Part shown: positions 24,668 to 33,798 of the stretch, one piece after another
How the letters are laid out: every line of letters starts with the position of its first letter
How positions within the stretch are numbered: the first letter of the stretch is position 1
Source: a virus
Virus record (IMG/VR): IMGVR_UViG_3300021519_000007
Span: 1 to 64,000 of that record
Length of the DNA stretch: 64,000 nt
Strand: one strand, 5' to 3'
Notes under the pieces: generated by a model
What the model was told of the DNA's origin: nothing
What the model saw: only the letters and a program-made list of their open reading frames with translations
The model's database searches: none
Program-made: the position numbers and the translations under genes

Positions 24668-26962
24668 TTAATTACCGATTCCGATTGCGTCAACAATAGT
24701 TGATCCAATGCCAATCGCAGCGTTCACGGGATTCGGATTCTCTATATACTTAGATGTAAACGATGGGTCAATCAATTTCTTTGCATCCTTTGATAAATTA
24801 ATAGTAAGTTTAATATCACCCTTAGATTGTTGTCCAGGCTTCAACAGTTTGTTTTCAAGATCCTTTTGCTTTTTTGTGAGGAAATCCCAGGTTGTTCCCG
24901 CACTCCCCTTGTCGTTCCCTATTGCGTTTAGGTCTCTCTTAAAATTGTTGAGGTTACCGCCGGAGTCCTTTATGGCCGCTTCCAGGGTTGATATTTGATC
25001 AGCATATGTAGACGTTACTTCGCTGCTTGTGCCGGTCGTTAAGTTTATCTTTCTAGATCCGAGGACCGTTGGATCTGTTAAGAATTTTTTAGATTTTGCA
25101 TTCCTTGTAGCATTGTTCAGTGCGTCTTGTACAGCCTGGCCCTTGTTGTCGTTTCTTATTGTTGATGTTTTGGGACCGGTCTTAGAGGTTGCCGCGCTAG
25201 AGAACAGGGTCGCTAGCACACCCTCGTTTTGATAATCCCTTAAACCGACACTAACCAGGTTTCTCACATCGTCGGGCTCAAGACCATACAGATTCTTAAG
25301 CATTGATACCCTGTATGCAAATGCCGCATCAGTTTGCATTTTTTGATCAAATGTAGCAACGTCTTTGACATTGCCAATCTGCTGTTCAACCTGCTGAGCC
25401 GCCGTCTTCAGAAGCAATCCGGGATTGTTTCGAACAAGTATGAAAGGAACCTTATTTTGATTGGCTGCTATCATGTTGATGTTCATGTTACCACCCGATG
25501 AAATGTTCTGAAGGCCAGGCGTTTTAAATCCACCCGCATTAGCCGCGGCAAGGCCTTGCTGTGTTACCTGCAAAGACGTTCGAGCATTGAGGGGTTGTTG
25601 CTTTGCGGCCTCAACGGTGGCTTGAATAGAGTTTGCCATTTGTTCGAGGCTCATGCTGGAAGCGGCGGCCGCTTTGGGAAGTTCGTCTCTGAGTAGACGT
25701 GTAAGGTTTTCAAGTTCTTTTGTTGTCCCACCCTGTCTCATAAACTGTTCATAGAATGGTGCAAGAGTTCCTGCGCCTAACTGTGTGTTTGTCATCACAT
25801 CTGTCATCGAGCCATAATAGGCATCGTATGCCTTTTCGTGCCCCGGTCCGCCAAGCCCCATTCCTTCTACTGTTGCTCTTGCTGCAGCAGTTTGCTCAGG
25901 GCTCAAGCCCATACTAAATAATGAATCTACACGTGTCTGAAGGCTTCTACTAAGGCTTGTCTGATATCCCTGGCTAAATGGGTTGTAACTAAATCCGTAA
26001 CCAAGACCCGCTGCAGATCGAGCAGGATCGTAAAGAGTGCCCTTGGTGAATTTATAGGCTTCGATACCCGCATCGATGGCCATCCCGACTGGCCCTGCCA
26101 TTCTTGCTCCTGCCATCATGAGTTCGCCAGCACCAGCCGCCATCCCGGCAAATCCCTCTGCGGCCGGTGCTACCCTTGCTGCAACCGCCCTAACTGCTGG
26201 GTTTTTGCTTTCTTGTAGGGCGGCAAGACTTGAACCACCAGAAAACATTTTTCCCTTGAGCGTTGCAAGGTTTCTTTTTATATCCGCTTGCCCAAGATTC
26301 TCGTTTTGAAGATTTTCATGTGCTTTACGCTCCCTGGCTGTCCAACTGTCGTCCGGGGTAAGACCAAGCGCAACCTCTCTGGACGCATTGGGGTCCCCAT
26401 GCAGAATGGTTCTCTTCTCCGCTATACTTAAATTGTCATACGCCCCTTCTGCTGCATACGAATTAGAGAAAGCACCGTATAAAGCCTCGCCTACGTTGTA
26501 GACGGTCCCCGCTTTGCTTCCCCTTATGCTTCTCCCAATGCCCGAAAGGGCCGCACTTGTGCCACGACCTGTAGCAAACTGATAGTTTGTAAGCCTGTTG
26601 AAGACACCGCTCGCACCAGAGCCAGCACCACGAGAGCGGGAAATCTGTTCGTTGTACATTTCCTCCCAGCCAGCGGCACCAAATTTGTCTTGGGCCCATT
26701 TGTCTACGTCACCATCGTAACCTTCACTTCTGGCACGAAGCGTGTCTCGTGTTTTTGCGCTTGAGCGTGCCACAAAAGATGTTACCTGGTCTCCCGTACC
26801 AGCAATAAGCGATCGCGCATCTTGTGCCGTAGCACTTGTTTCGTTTTTATTTTCTTCAGACTTAATCCTGCCAAACTGAATTTCCGATATAAGCGCTCTA
26901 AGAAGTTGAGCCTCTAGGCTTTCATGAGGGCCCTTGGGAGGCACGTTGGAAGCATCAGCCAT
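24668..26962 (-). CDS. Tape measure protein
   Basis: A 764-residue, mostly helical protein immediately downstream of the tail assembly chaperone pair and upstream of the hub genes, which is the defining location for the tape measure. It contains alanine/glycine-rich, potentially membrane-active stretches (residues 260-300, VAPAAEGFAGMAAGAGELMM, GPVGMAIDAGI) as expected for a protein ejected with DNA. Length scaling (about 1.5 angstrom per residue, general knowledge) would suggest a tail of roughly 115 nm, an estimate only. No lytic domain is visible in it; the neighbouring M23 protein supplies that activity. Confidence 0.8.
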   Translation of the reverse strand: MADASNVPPKGPHESLEAQLLRALISEIQFGRIKSEENKNETSATAQDARSLIAGTGDQVTSFVARSSAKTRDTLRARSEGYDGDVDKWAQDKFGAAGWEEMYNEQISRSRGAGSGASGVFNRLTNYQFATGRGTSAALSGIGRSIRGSKAGTVYNVGEALYGAFSNSYAAEGAYDNLSIAEKRTILHGDPNASREVALGLTPDDSWTARERKAHENLQNENLGQADIKRNLATLKGKMFSGGSSLAALQESKNPAVRAVAARVAPAAEGFAGMAAGAGELMMAGARMAGPVGMAIDAGIEAYKFTKGTLYDPARSAAGLGYGFSYNPFSQGYQTSLSRSLQTRVDSLFSMGLSPEQTAAARATVEGMGLGGPGHEKAYDAYYGSMTDVMTNTQLGAGTLAPFYEQFMRQGGTTKELENLTRLLRDELPKAAAASSMSLEQMANSIQATVEAAKQQPLNARTSLQVTQQGLAAANAGGFKTPGLQNISSGGNMNINMIAANQNKVPFILVRNNPGLLLKTAAQQVEQQIGNVKDVATFDQKMQTDAAFAYRVSMLKNLYGLEPDDVRNLVSVGLRDYQNEGVLATLFSSAATSKTGPKTSTIRNDNKGQAVQDALNNATRNAKSKKFLTDPTVLGSRKINLTTGTSSEVTSTYADQISTLEAAIKDSGGNLNNFKRDLNAIGNDKGSAGTTWDFLTKKQKDLENKLLKPGQQSKGDIKLTINLSKDAKKLIDPSFTSKYIENPNPVNAAIGIGSTIVDAIGIGN

Positions 26963-26964
26963 TA

Positions 26965-27312
26965 TTACTCACCACTCTCTGTGTAAAAGCCGAACTGTTC
27001 GAGCGCTTCAAGCATGGTCTCCATGCTGTCCTCGGAAAATCCTGGATTTTCTGGATCGAACTCTTCGATTTCTTGGACATCAAAATCATCCTCGTGGTCT
27101 TCCTCGTTAAGGATTTGTCTCGCAGATTCTGGAAATGCAATTGCCGCCTGCATTTTGAATCTCATTGATTCTTTTCTTCTATCTTCGGTAATTTCTAATT
27201 TAATAATTTCCTGCATGGCGTAACGTTGGAGGTAATTTAAATCCCCAACGAGGAGGCCCTGTCTATCAAGAAGCCGGAGGAGGGCTAACCAGTAATCCGA
27301 CTTCTGTTTTAT
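26965..27312 (-). CDS. Tail assembly chaperone, -1 frameshift extension (gpGT-like)
   Basis: This is the second half of a frameshifted product. After a -1 slip at 27318-27312 translation continues IKQKSDYWLALLRLLDRQGL and runs 115 residues to the stop at 26965, giving a fusion of about 278 residues with the upstream frame. The extension has no initiator at its true beginning, and the internal ATG at 27216 lacks a clear ribosome-binding site. It contains hydrophobic helix then acidic residues (EEDHEDDFDVQEIEEFDPEN). In phages from lambda to myoviruses the G and GT chaperones made this way bind the tape measure before tail tube polymerisation, and the tape measure gene follows here. Confidence 0.85.
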   Translation of the reverse strand: MKQKSDYWLALLRLLDRQGLLVGDLNYLQRYAMQEIIKLEITEDRRKESMRFKMQAAIAFPESARQILNEEDHEDDFDVQEIEEFDPENPGFSEDSMETMLEALEQFGFYTESGE

Positions 27313-27800
27313 TTTCCCTGCAACTCCTGAAATGCGTTTATCTGTCTGTCAATCAAGATCAGATAGTGCTGGTATAGTTCGCTTATAATTATCCAATACC
27401 ATCTGTTTTTGATATATGAAAACTTTTGACGTATGTTGTTCTTTACGTCCGGCCCAAGGTTACGCATGAGCGGTCTGCCGTCGATTGTCTCAATAGAAGC
27501 AGCAACAGTGGCCGCCGCAAGGGCCTTGGCTTCCGCAATTCCGCCCTCATGCTCTTTACAAATCTCAGCGATTGCCAACTCCTCGCCAATTTTTAACGTG
27601 CGGATCACAAAAATATGACCCGCAAGTTCAACCTCTGCAGAAATTGAACCGTTGATCAACAAGTTTTCGATGTCTGTTCTTAAAGACGGCGTAACTTGCT
27701 CATCATTTTCAAATTCTTTTTCCTCATCCGTCGGAGAGGATTCATCTGTGTACTGATCGATAGAACTATCGAAGACTTCAGAGAAAATATCATTCTGCAT
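27309..27800 (-). CDS. Tail assembly chaperone (gpG-like)
   Basis: A 163-residue protein encoded between tail tube and tape measure. The N-terminal 40 residues are acidic and likely flexible (TDESSPTDEEKEFENDEQVT). Residues 45-163 are a helical domain (GHIFVIRTLKIGEELAIAEICKEHEGG ... YIKNRWYWIIISELYQHYLILIDRQ). It ends at a TAA immediately after a slippery GGGAAAA, so a fraction of ribosomes should make the longer G-T type fusion. The tail tube terminator (27849-27879) lies upstream, so this gene must be served by read-through or its own promoter. A weak TTGCTA with TAACAT 18 bases on is seen in the gap. Confidence 0.85.
   Translation of the reverse strand: MQNDIFSEVFDSSIDQYTDESSPTDEEKEFENDEQVTPSLRTDIENLLINGSISAEVELAGHIFVIRTLKIGEELAIAEICKEHEGGIAEAKALAAATVAASIETIDGRPLMRNLGPDVKNNIRQKFSYIKNRWYWIIISELYQHYLILIDRQINAFQELQGK
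27312..27318 (-). other. Programmed -1 frameshift site GGGAAAA
   Basis: On the minus strand the zero frame reads CAG GGA AAA TAA, so the heptamer G GGA AAA matches the X XXY YYZ rule for tandem slippage and lies directly before the stop codon of the 163-residue frame. The -1 frame is open both across this site and for 115 codons beyond it. Location between tail tube and tape measure genes is exactly where such sites are conserved in tailed phages. Confidence 0.88.
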
Positions 27801-27848
27801 GTTGCATCACCTTACTCTTTATGTTAGAGGTATAGAGCCCATGATAGC

Positions 27849-27879
27849 AAAAAAAGAGCCGCCATAAAGGCGGCCCTTT
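27849..27879 (-). terminator. Intrinsic terminator after tail tube gene
   Basis: Minus-strand GGGCCGCC, loop TTTAT, GGCGGCTC form an eight-bp stem (one G-U), which can be extended by AAA/TTT, followed by a run of seven T. It lies in the 103-base gap between the tail tube gene and the chaperone, so sheath and tube can be expressed in excess over the low-copy tail tip genes. Confidence 0.92.
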
Positions 27880-27903
27880 CCATATAACTATATTAATGTG
27901 ATG

Positions 27904-28521
27904 TTAAACGAATGAGCCGTAGTTACCCAGGCCGTAGTTGTTGAGAAGAGTACCAGCAGCGGGCTGGTCAGTATCGATACCAGGAGCATTGGTATTAGCA
28001 TCTGTTCTTGTTGCGTGTGTATATGCAATAGTGAGTTGCTTAACAATTTGCATTGTCGTGACATCGATCTGCTCACCATCATCAATCGAGGTGATAACGC
28101 AGTTGTGGTAGATCTCACCATATGGCTTTAGGTCCTTGTCACCCTGAAGGTCCTTTGGGGGAACGATGACCTTGACGGCCTCAATCGGCTCAGAGATTGA
28201 TGCAAGCGTAAAGAACACGTCCGCAAGATCATTTGGTCTCGAGTTCTTGCTGCCCGTTGCAACCTGGATGATTCTATCCCACACCTTAGAGTTGTAGAGT
28301 TCCAACATCGTAATGTCCAGGTAGCCCTCAGAGACGGCGCCAGGGGTGATGATCTGAAGAGGGTAGCGTGCATCCAGGGGTTGGATTGGGTATGGTCTAT
28401 TCACTGGCTGCGGTGAACGAACACTAACGTTCTGCGCAAAGGCAACCGGCTGCGACTTCCAATAAAAGGCCGTAAAGCCCGATCCGCCTACGCGGAATTT
28501 TTCACGATTAGTAAATGACAT
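27904..28521 (-). CDS. Tail tube protein
   Basis: A 205-residue protein directly after the sheath gene and followed by a strong terminator. The sequence begins MSFTNREKFRVGGSGFTAFYW and is beta-rich with a gpFII/gp19-type layout, including DARYPLQIITPGAVSEGYLDIT and a C-terminal strand pair (HNCVITSIDDGEQIDVTTMQIVKQLTIAYTHA). Tube proteins stack as hexameric rings inside the sheath. Size (T4 gp19 is 163, others about 150-200) and gene order are typical. Confidence 0.85.
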   Translation of the reverse strand: MSFTNREKFRVGGSGFTAFYWKSQPVAFAQNVSVRSPQPVNRPYPIQPLDARYPLQIITPGAVSEGYLDITMLELYNSKVWDRIIQVATGSKNSRPNDLADVFFTLASISEPIEAVKVIVPPKDLQGDKDLKPYGEIYHNCVITSIDDGEQIDVTTMQIVKQLTIAYTHATRTDANTNAPGIDTDQPAAGTLLNNYGLGNYGSFV

Positions 28522-28532
28522 AAATTAATTCC

Positions 28533-30590
28533 TTATTGGGCGTTGAAGGTTCCGGTGATTGTGTCGAGTGCTATTGCAACCTCGATGTTATTGATTGCAT
28601 ACGGTAGAGAGTATGAGAATCTAATTGTCATCGACGTTGCCGAGGTTGTGGAGATTGTCGCGGTAACTCCACTGTAGTTCGTGATTGCACCGCTGTTCTT
28701 GAGATACTCAAGAACCTTCGTGACCGATGTACCCACGATGAACGGAGCCCTTGCGTCTGTTAGGACACGACCAATGATATTCTCGTCAAGGGTCTTAGAG
28801 ATCGACTCAATCATGTAGAATTTAGAGCGCATAGCATTGAGTTCACGCTTGTTGTCGTCGTTGACAGCGGTAGTGATAGCATGTCGCACACGCACCACAC
28901 CGTTCTTGCTCTCGACAACCATGAGTCCAACTGTGGAGTCGTTGATCTTTTCTGCTTCGGTTCTGTACACAGCGACATCGTTGATGCCCGGGATAGATCT
29001 ACGCGTCACAGAACTCTGAACCGGGCTACCGGCCAGCATGCCAGCGATAGAAGCCGCAATGTACTGCCCACCGATAACGCTCATCTTGCCTGTGACAGGA
29101 TTGGAGATCTTAAATGCAGATGGGGAAACAAGAACCGTTCTTTCAGACAGAGCCTGTTGACTAAGGATCTTGGCGTGCTGCTGTAGCGTATCGTTTGACG
29201 CTTTGCCAGTTAGCGAGGTGCCGTCATTCGTTGAGTCCTCACCGAAGATGGCGATCACATATTCATTGTTCTGACTCATCTCATTGATGTGATCAACAAA
29301 CTTAATCTGGATTGCTGCGATTGTATCGTCCGTGATGTTGCTGTTTTGACCGACAGCAGGGACTAGTACGTTGATTGCGCCCTGATCTCTGAGCGCACCC
29401 AGCGTAACCGCCCAATGGTTCGGGTTGGACTCCGTGCCTTGGACGCGAACACCGTCAGCATCGGCCGCATAAAGGGCCTGAGCCACGATTTGGTTTGAGC
29501 CCGATCGGAAGCACATGTAGGCTGCTGCAGAAAGAGGGCTGATAACATTACCGTGAGAATCAAACGCCGGTCCAAACTTGTTCTCTAGTTCATGATAAGA
29601 AGAGAACAGCGTTGGGACATAGTAATTCGTATCGATATACTGGTATCCAACACGAACGTTGGCGGCGTTTCTGTCAAGACCTATCATTGTGGGTCCATCA
29701 ATATTACGCATCATTGTGAACGATGTCGCCGCCGCGGCTGACGGGGAAAACGAGAATTGAAAATCAACTCCCGGGTTTCCGTTTATGCCTGCCGTGAAAA
29801 CAGCGACATTGCTTGTTCCGGAGGAGAGATTAAGCGCATTGCATACGACAATTGAGTCGGTGTCAATACCGTCGACCTCGTGTAAAAGCGTCGCATAGGT
29901 CTGGCCTGTAAGAACAACAACCTCGTCGGTGTAGGTATTCAGCCCACCCGTGGTTGTGTAGGAAACATATACAGTTTGGCTCGACATTATGTGGCAATCG
30001 CCTGGATTTGCACCAAAGTCTGCTGCAGCACGGCGAATTCGACCGTTAGATAAATTAACTTCATAGTCTGTGCCGACCACATAGGCCCCAGCACGCTGAA
30101 TGGAAATGTTGGAACCGCTCGGTGCATCACCTGACGTAGAAATCGTTCCACCATTGCTGGGTGTAACAACCCCCGTCTCATTGTCATAAGAGAAAGAGAT
30201 ATCATTCGTGACAACACCAGATGGTGAAGTCGTCTTGATCACAGCAACAACGCTCTCCGTAGAGGAGATTGTGGTGTAGAGGCTTCTCCTAATAGATGTG
30301 ACGCCATTGACGTCCGTAGTTAGCGTGTAATCCTTATCCGAGCCTTGAGTATAAACCGTATTGAGTCTATTGATATCACGAACAACAAACGTGCTCGCAG
30401 GAGACGTCTTAATGTTTGTGCCAGTCAGTTCGACTGGGTCGCTGTCTAGCAGATATTTAATTTGATTTTGCTCTTGGTGTCCGCGAGCAAGTCCCACAAT
30501 GCCGACAACTGTCGGTTGATCAAGAACAGTAGCCGTATTTGGTGTGTCGACTTCTGTTACTAAAATTCCAGGTGTTTGATAACCAGCCAT
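28533..30590 (-). CDS. Tail sheath protein
   Basis: A 685-residue protein beginning AGYQTPGILVTEVDTPNTATVLDQP, a typical sheath N-terminus (PGVY/TEV with following loop that links subunits). The C-terminal part contains QYIAASIAGMLAGSPVQSSVTRRSIPGINDV and EAEKINDSTVGLMVVESKNGVVRVRHAITT, hallmarks of the conserved sheath core domain in T4 gp18-like and prophage sheaths. Residues 60-260 are a variable surface insert. It establishes that the phage has a contractile tail. A TATAAT promoter candidate (30615-30620) lies just upstream. Confidence 0.95.
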   Translation of the reverse strand: MAGYQTPGILVTEVDTPNTATVLDQPTVVGIVGLARGHQEQNQIKYLLDSDPVELTGTNIKTSPASTFVVRDINRLNTVYTQGSDKDYTLTTDVNGVTSIRRSLYTTISSTESVVAVIKTTSPSGVVTNDISFSYDNETGVVTPSNGGTISTSGDAPSGSNISIQRAGAYVVGTDYEVNLSNGRIRRAAADFGANPGDCHIMSSQTVYVSYTTTGGLNTYTDEVVVLTGQTYATLLHEVDGIDTDSIVVCNALNLSSGTSNVAVFTAGINGNPGVDFQFSFSPSAAAATSFTMMRNIDGPTMIGLDRNAANVRVGYQYIDTNYYVPTLFSSYHELENKFGPAFDSHGNVISPLSAAAYMCFRSGSNQIVAQALYAADADGVRVQGTESNPNHWAVTLGALRDQGAINVLVPAVGQNSNITDDTIAAIQIKFVDHINEMSQNNEYVIAIFGEDSTNDGTSLTGKASNDTLQQHAKILSQQALSERTVLVSPSAFKISNPVTGKMSVIGGQYIAASIAGMLAGSPVQSSVTRRSIPGINDVAVYRTEAEKINDSTVGLMVVESKNGVVRVRHAITTAVNDDNKRELNAMRSKFYMIESISKTLDENIIGRVLTDARAPFIVGTSVTKVLEYLKNSGAITNYSGVTATISTTSATSMTIRFSYSLPYAINNIEVAIALDTITGTFNAQ

Positions 30591-30614
30591 TCGTTATGAT
30601 TTCTCCAATCAAAG

Positions 30615-30620
30615 ATTATA
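30615..30620 (-). promoter_or_regulatory. Candidate -10 for sheath/tube transcript
   Basis: The 60-base gap before the sheath gene contains a perfect TATAAT on the minus strand, about 25 bases before the ATG, with a GGAG ribosome-binding site between them. No convincing -35 is visible (ATTAAT at 16 bases is the nearest). High demand for sheath and tube makes a promoter here plausible. Confidence 0.45.
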
Positions 30621-30650
30621 CGTTAGGAGTGGTTAGATTAATTGGTATCA

Positions 30651-31367
30651 CTATTTTTCAGTAGAAGATATAACGCCTCTACCTCTTACGTAGAAGGGAT
30701 CAAGCGTATTACTGCCAACGATTTCAAGAAGTTTCTCTTGCTCTCTTTCAAACGGCTGACCACCGTATACAATAATGTCTTCAACATAACTGACGACATC
30801 AGATTCTTTTAATGTATTGTAGAATCCACCGCTGCAGCCAACTGAGTATCCACTTTGATATATCAGCGCATCTTCCGAGTCCCACATCGTAGACATTGTC
30901 GTGTCTCCAAGCGGTGTCAGATAGTCTGATCGGAATGCAATCTGAGCGGAATCGGCAACATCGTCATAAACGATTTCAAAAAATCTATTAAGAAGCGCGT
31001 CAAGATGACCAAAGCCGAGCAGTTCCATTACGCTGTCCGTTAAAACATCTATGTCAAGTGGGCTTAGGGCAACACATTGTAGTTGTATTGAGCCCTCGAA
31101 TAGAAAATGTTTTGCGGGTATAGTAAGAAAATTGTCAGACTGCAGGTATTCGATATGACCCACGCCTGCACTTTTGACTGTGTTCTCGTTGTAGGAGATG
31201 ATAATCCCCGGGAACTGTTCTCTCTTCAGGGGGAAGTTTGTGGAAATGTAAAGGTTTTGAAGTTGGGGATCGGGATAGTTTTCCGAGAATACTGTCTTCA
31301 GCGCTGAGACAAGCGTTCGCTTTATCAGTCTCTTGTACTGTACTGCGGGTTCTGGTCGTAGAGCCAT
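30651..31367 (-). CDS. Neck or tail-completion protein candidate
   Basis: A 238-residue protein just upstream of the sheath gene and overlapping the 456-residue gene by one base (TAATG at 31367). It starts LRPEPAVQYKRLIKRTLVSALKTVF, an amphipathic helix, then a beta domain (QFPGIIISYNENTVKSAGVGHIEYLQ ... GSIQLQCVALSPLDIDVLTDSVMELL). Tail-terminator proteins (T4 gp15-like, lambda gpU-like) have this helix-plus-sheet makeup and sit just before the sheath. That role is inferred from position and fold impression only. Confidence 0.55.
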   Translation of the reverse strand: MALRPEPAVQYKRLIKRTLVSALKTVFSENYPDPQLQNLYISTNFPLKREQFPGIIISYNENTVKSAGVGHIEYLQSDNFLTIPAKHFLFEGSIQLQCVALSPLDIDVLTDSVMELLGFGHLDALLNRFFEIVYDDVADSAQIAFRSDYLTPLGDTTMSTMWDSEDALIYQSGYSVGCSGGFYNTLKESDVVSYVEDIIVYGGQPFEREQEKLLEIVGSNTLDPFYVRGRGVISSTEK

Positions 31368-32737
31368 TATGTGTACTCTCCTTGCGCATCATTATAGTAC
31401 GGGTGACCGACAAGTGCCTTGGCATCAGAAGAACTAAAGGCTCCAGTATTTGAATTGGTAACCACAAACTGTGTTGATGTTGCACTGTATATTACGGCAT
31501 CTGCGATTTCCCACCAGAGAGAAGTTGTGGGGGTAACATCGTTTACCACAGTGACCTTCTGTCCAGCGGCAAACGTATTGTCCGCCGTATAGGTTATTCT
31601 TGTTCCATCCCCAGAGACATCTGTTACCGGCGTAAAGTATCTGGTCACGCCAATAAATAGACCTTCTGTCAAAACAATAGATTCGCCAGATATCGGCTGA
31701 ACGCCCATACCCATTGCTACACCCGAAAGATCTACACTTGAAGAGCCCTGGGAAAATCCGTCAAGCAGTGGCTGGTAATTGTAAAGTTCAATAGCGGATA
31801 TTGAATACTGGAATGCAGAAAAGACTGTTGAGAAGTCTGGAGCATTGATAACGTATGGGGTGGATTCTTCAAGCACCACACCGTGTCCAACCACAAAACC
31901 ATCACCCGATTGACCAAAGGGAGGATTCGCAATGAAATCGTACTGGACCGGGAAGTCGTCCTCGCCATAGGAAATTGCGGACCCTTCAGTCACACTAGAC
32001 TCAACAACACCCTCAGACACGTCGGCAAACATATAAGAACTTCCCGCTACAACAAAGAACTCATCCCATATAGCCTCGATTACTGTAACACCAATAATTA
32101 TTGTGTTATCTGGCGTATCAGCATTTATAGCGTACACATTAGAAACAGTTGAAGATGACAAGATTGTTCCTGAAAGACGGTGGATGCCACCCTCTCTCTT
32201 GGTTAATATGGACGCAACGCCTATAGATGTAGAATTGTCTTCCGCAGAGTATCTGTCTCGGTAAAGGACTCCTCCAATACCGAACAGAACAGTGGAGTTC
32301 GCCGGAGATATAAAATCGTCTTTCCATTCTGAAAAACTAATGCCGTAGACAAGGGCGCTTTCTTCCCCGTCTATACCCAGGAAAGATGAGACAGACGCCA
32401 TGCCTTCACCTACCGTGTCAAAATCCACAAACCCACTGTCCGCGGAGTTCGCTTCTGCAACACCAAGGACGGTGTCGAGGTCCTCAAAGGCCTTAAGAGC
32501 AACAAATTTTATTACACCCGTGCCCGATATAATTGATTCGTCTACCGCATCAAAAGTATCCAGGTCGACAATCTCAACAAAACCGGTAACCCTCCGGAAG
32601 GAGCCGCCACTCTCCTGGTCGGTGAAATCAATTGTTGCCACACCGACTACAGAATCAAAATCTTCTTTAAGATTGTATAAATCATTAGCACTAGGTCTAG
32701 CAACACCTATTGCGTATCTCTCTACATATGTGGGCAT
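31367..32737 (-). CDS. Repetitive beta-rich structural protein
   Basis: A 456-residue protein without a recognised family. Residues 20-260 are a degenerate repeat of about 35-40 residues in which acidic aromatic segments (DFDSVVGVATIDF, DLDTFDAVDESI, DLDTVLGVAEA) alternate with GVA/GIGG strands. Residues 350-440 form another beta segment (GVTRYFTPVTDVSGDGTRITYTADN). It overlaps both neighbours by one base, so it is made with the neck-region proteins. A virion or fibre-like role is likely from composition (few Lys, no Cys). Confidence 0.55.
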   Translation of the reverse strand: MPTYVERYAIGVARPSANDLYNLKEDFDSVVGVATIDFTDQESGGSFRRVTGFVEIVDLDTFDAVDESIISGTGVIKFVALKAFEDLDTVLGVAEANSADSGFVDFDTVGEGMASVSSFLGIDGEESALVYGISFSEWKDDFISPANSTVLFGIGGVLYRDRYSAEDNSTSIGVASILTKREGGIHRLSGTILSSSTVSNVYAINADTPDNTIIIGVTVIEAIWDEFFVVAGSSYMFADVSEGVVESSVTEGSAISYGEDDFPVQYDFIANPPFGQSGDGFVVGHGVVLEESTPYVINAPDFSTVFSAFQYSISAIELYNYQPLLDGFSQGSSSVDLSGVAMGMGVQPISGESIVLTEGLFIGVTRYFTPVTDVSGDGTRITYTADNTFAAGQKVTVVNDVTPTTSLWWEIADAVIYSATSTQFVVTNSNTGAFSSSDAKALVGHPYYNDAQGEYT

Positions 32738-33798
32738 TATACGATACCGTATTCCACTTTGCCGGGCGAAACCTGATGCAGAACATTGTTGGGCGGCACC
32801 AGTGCCATTTCAAATTCCTGAGTGACAATGAAGCGCTTCTTGTCTCTGCCCCTCTTTCCCCAACCCCTGACCGTTCTTGGGCTTGTCTGCTTGGCCTGAT
32901 AGTAATCAAGAATGTTTTTAATCGAATATCCGTCGACTGCAACTTCAACAGCAATCAGTAGATCATTGTCTGCGAATATTGGGGTAAAGTACGAGAATGC
33001 TTTAGCATGCTCAACTCTAGTCAGAACGCCCCGCTCACCAATCTTGAATAGATCAATTGGCACATCGGGCTGCATCACGAGCGTCAACGTCGGTTCGGCA
33101 AACCCACCATACTTGGGGGCAACGATTGATGTTTCGTCGTAGGTATAATTGCCGTCCCCATCGAGAAACCTTTCTGGATCGTTCTCTACGGATACAAAAC
33201 CAATAGAAAAACAAACGGGACAATTGTTTCTAACCTGGCTGTAGGCGTCATCAAAACATGATGGGCACTTTTTAGCGACCCCCTTGTCGACATCATCAAG
33301 AGTATACATATGCCTATGAACCACTGATTGGCCATATCTGCGTAGCATGTCTCCAGTCTGACGCCGCAGTCTCTTGATCTCCTGGGGCGTTGAGGGTGGC
33401 CCAACGTTCTTCATATCCACGATGTGGGCACTACCCTTGGGCAGGGCTTCTATGAAACTGCTGCTACCGGCGGCATATAGAAGAGGCTGGCCAGTAACAA
33501 TGAAATCCTCAACAGCATAGACCTCGGGCGGGTTGCCACCGTCATCCCAGTAAATTGTATAACGACCAGTCGTTAGGGGGGATGTACCGGCCCAGGCATA
33601 TATGCCGCTACCCTCCGGCTTTTCATAGATCCCAATGGATGTGGGCTCAAGGAAGTAATCGCCGGTCGGCGTATCAATTATTGATATGCGAAAGGTGGGA
33701 GACCCCGACTCCCCACCCGTATATATGGAGTCAAACGTTGCCTCAAACGGGCTGTTAGGAGAGGCGTAGAGAATTCCACTGTTATAATAAGAGTCCAT
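32737..33798 (-). CDS. Neck-region structural protein with zinc ribbon
   Basis: A 353-residue protein. The N-terminal ~105 residues are an immunoglobulin-like beta domain (FRISIIDTPTGDYFLEP ... GRYTIYWDDGG). Residues 176-205 hold a CPSC-x16-CPVC zinc ribbon, and the C-terminal ~130 residues are basic (RTVRGWGKRGRDKKR). The start is one base past the glycosyltransferase stop, and the next gene overlaps at TAATG. Its place between capsid and sheath genes suggests a head-tail joining component. Zinc-stabilised loops are known in such connectors, but no family can be named. Confidence 0.55.
   Translation of the reverse strand: MDSYYNSGILYASPNSPFEATFDSIYTGGESGSPTFRISIIDTPTGDYFLEPTSIGIYEKPEGSGIYAWAGTSPLTTGRYTIYWDDGGNPPEVYAVEDFIVTGQPLLYAAGSSSFIEALPKGSAHIVDMKNVGPPSTPQEIKRLRRQTGDMLRRYGQSVVHRHMYTLDDVDKGVAKKCPSCFDDAYSQVRNNCPVCFSIGFVSVENDPERFLDGDGNYTYDETSIVAPKYGGFAEPTLTLVMQPDVPIDLFKIGERGVLTRVEHAKAFSYFTPIFADNDLLIAVEVAVDGYSIKNILDYYQAKQTSPRTVRGWGKRGRDKKRFIVTQEFEMALVPPNNVLHQVSPGKVEYGIV

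Noticed and set aside
26965-27216. The 83-codon frame as an independent gene starting at ATG 27216
   Set aside because: The same frame is open upstream to the slippery site and encodes conserved-looking chaperone sequence, so the ATG is internal to the frameshift product.
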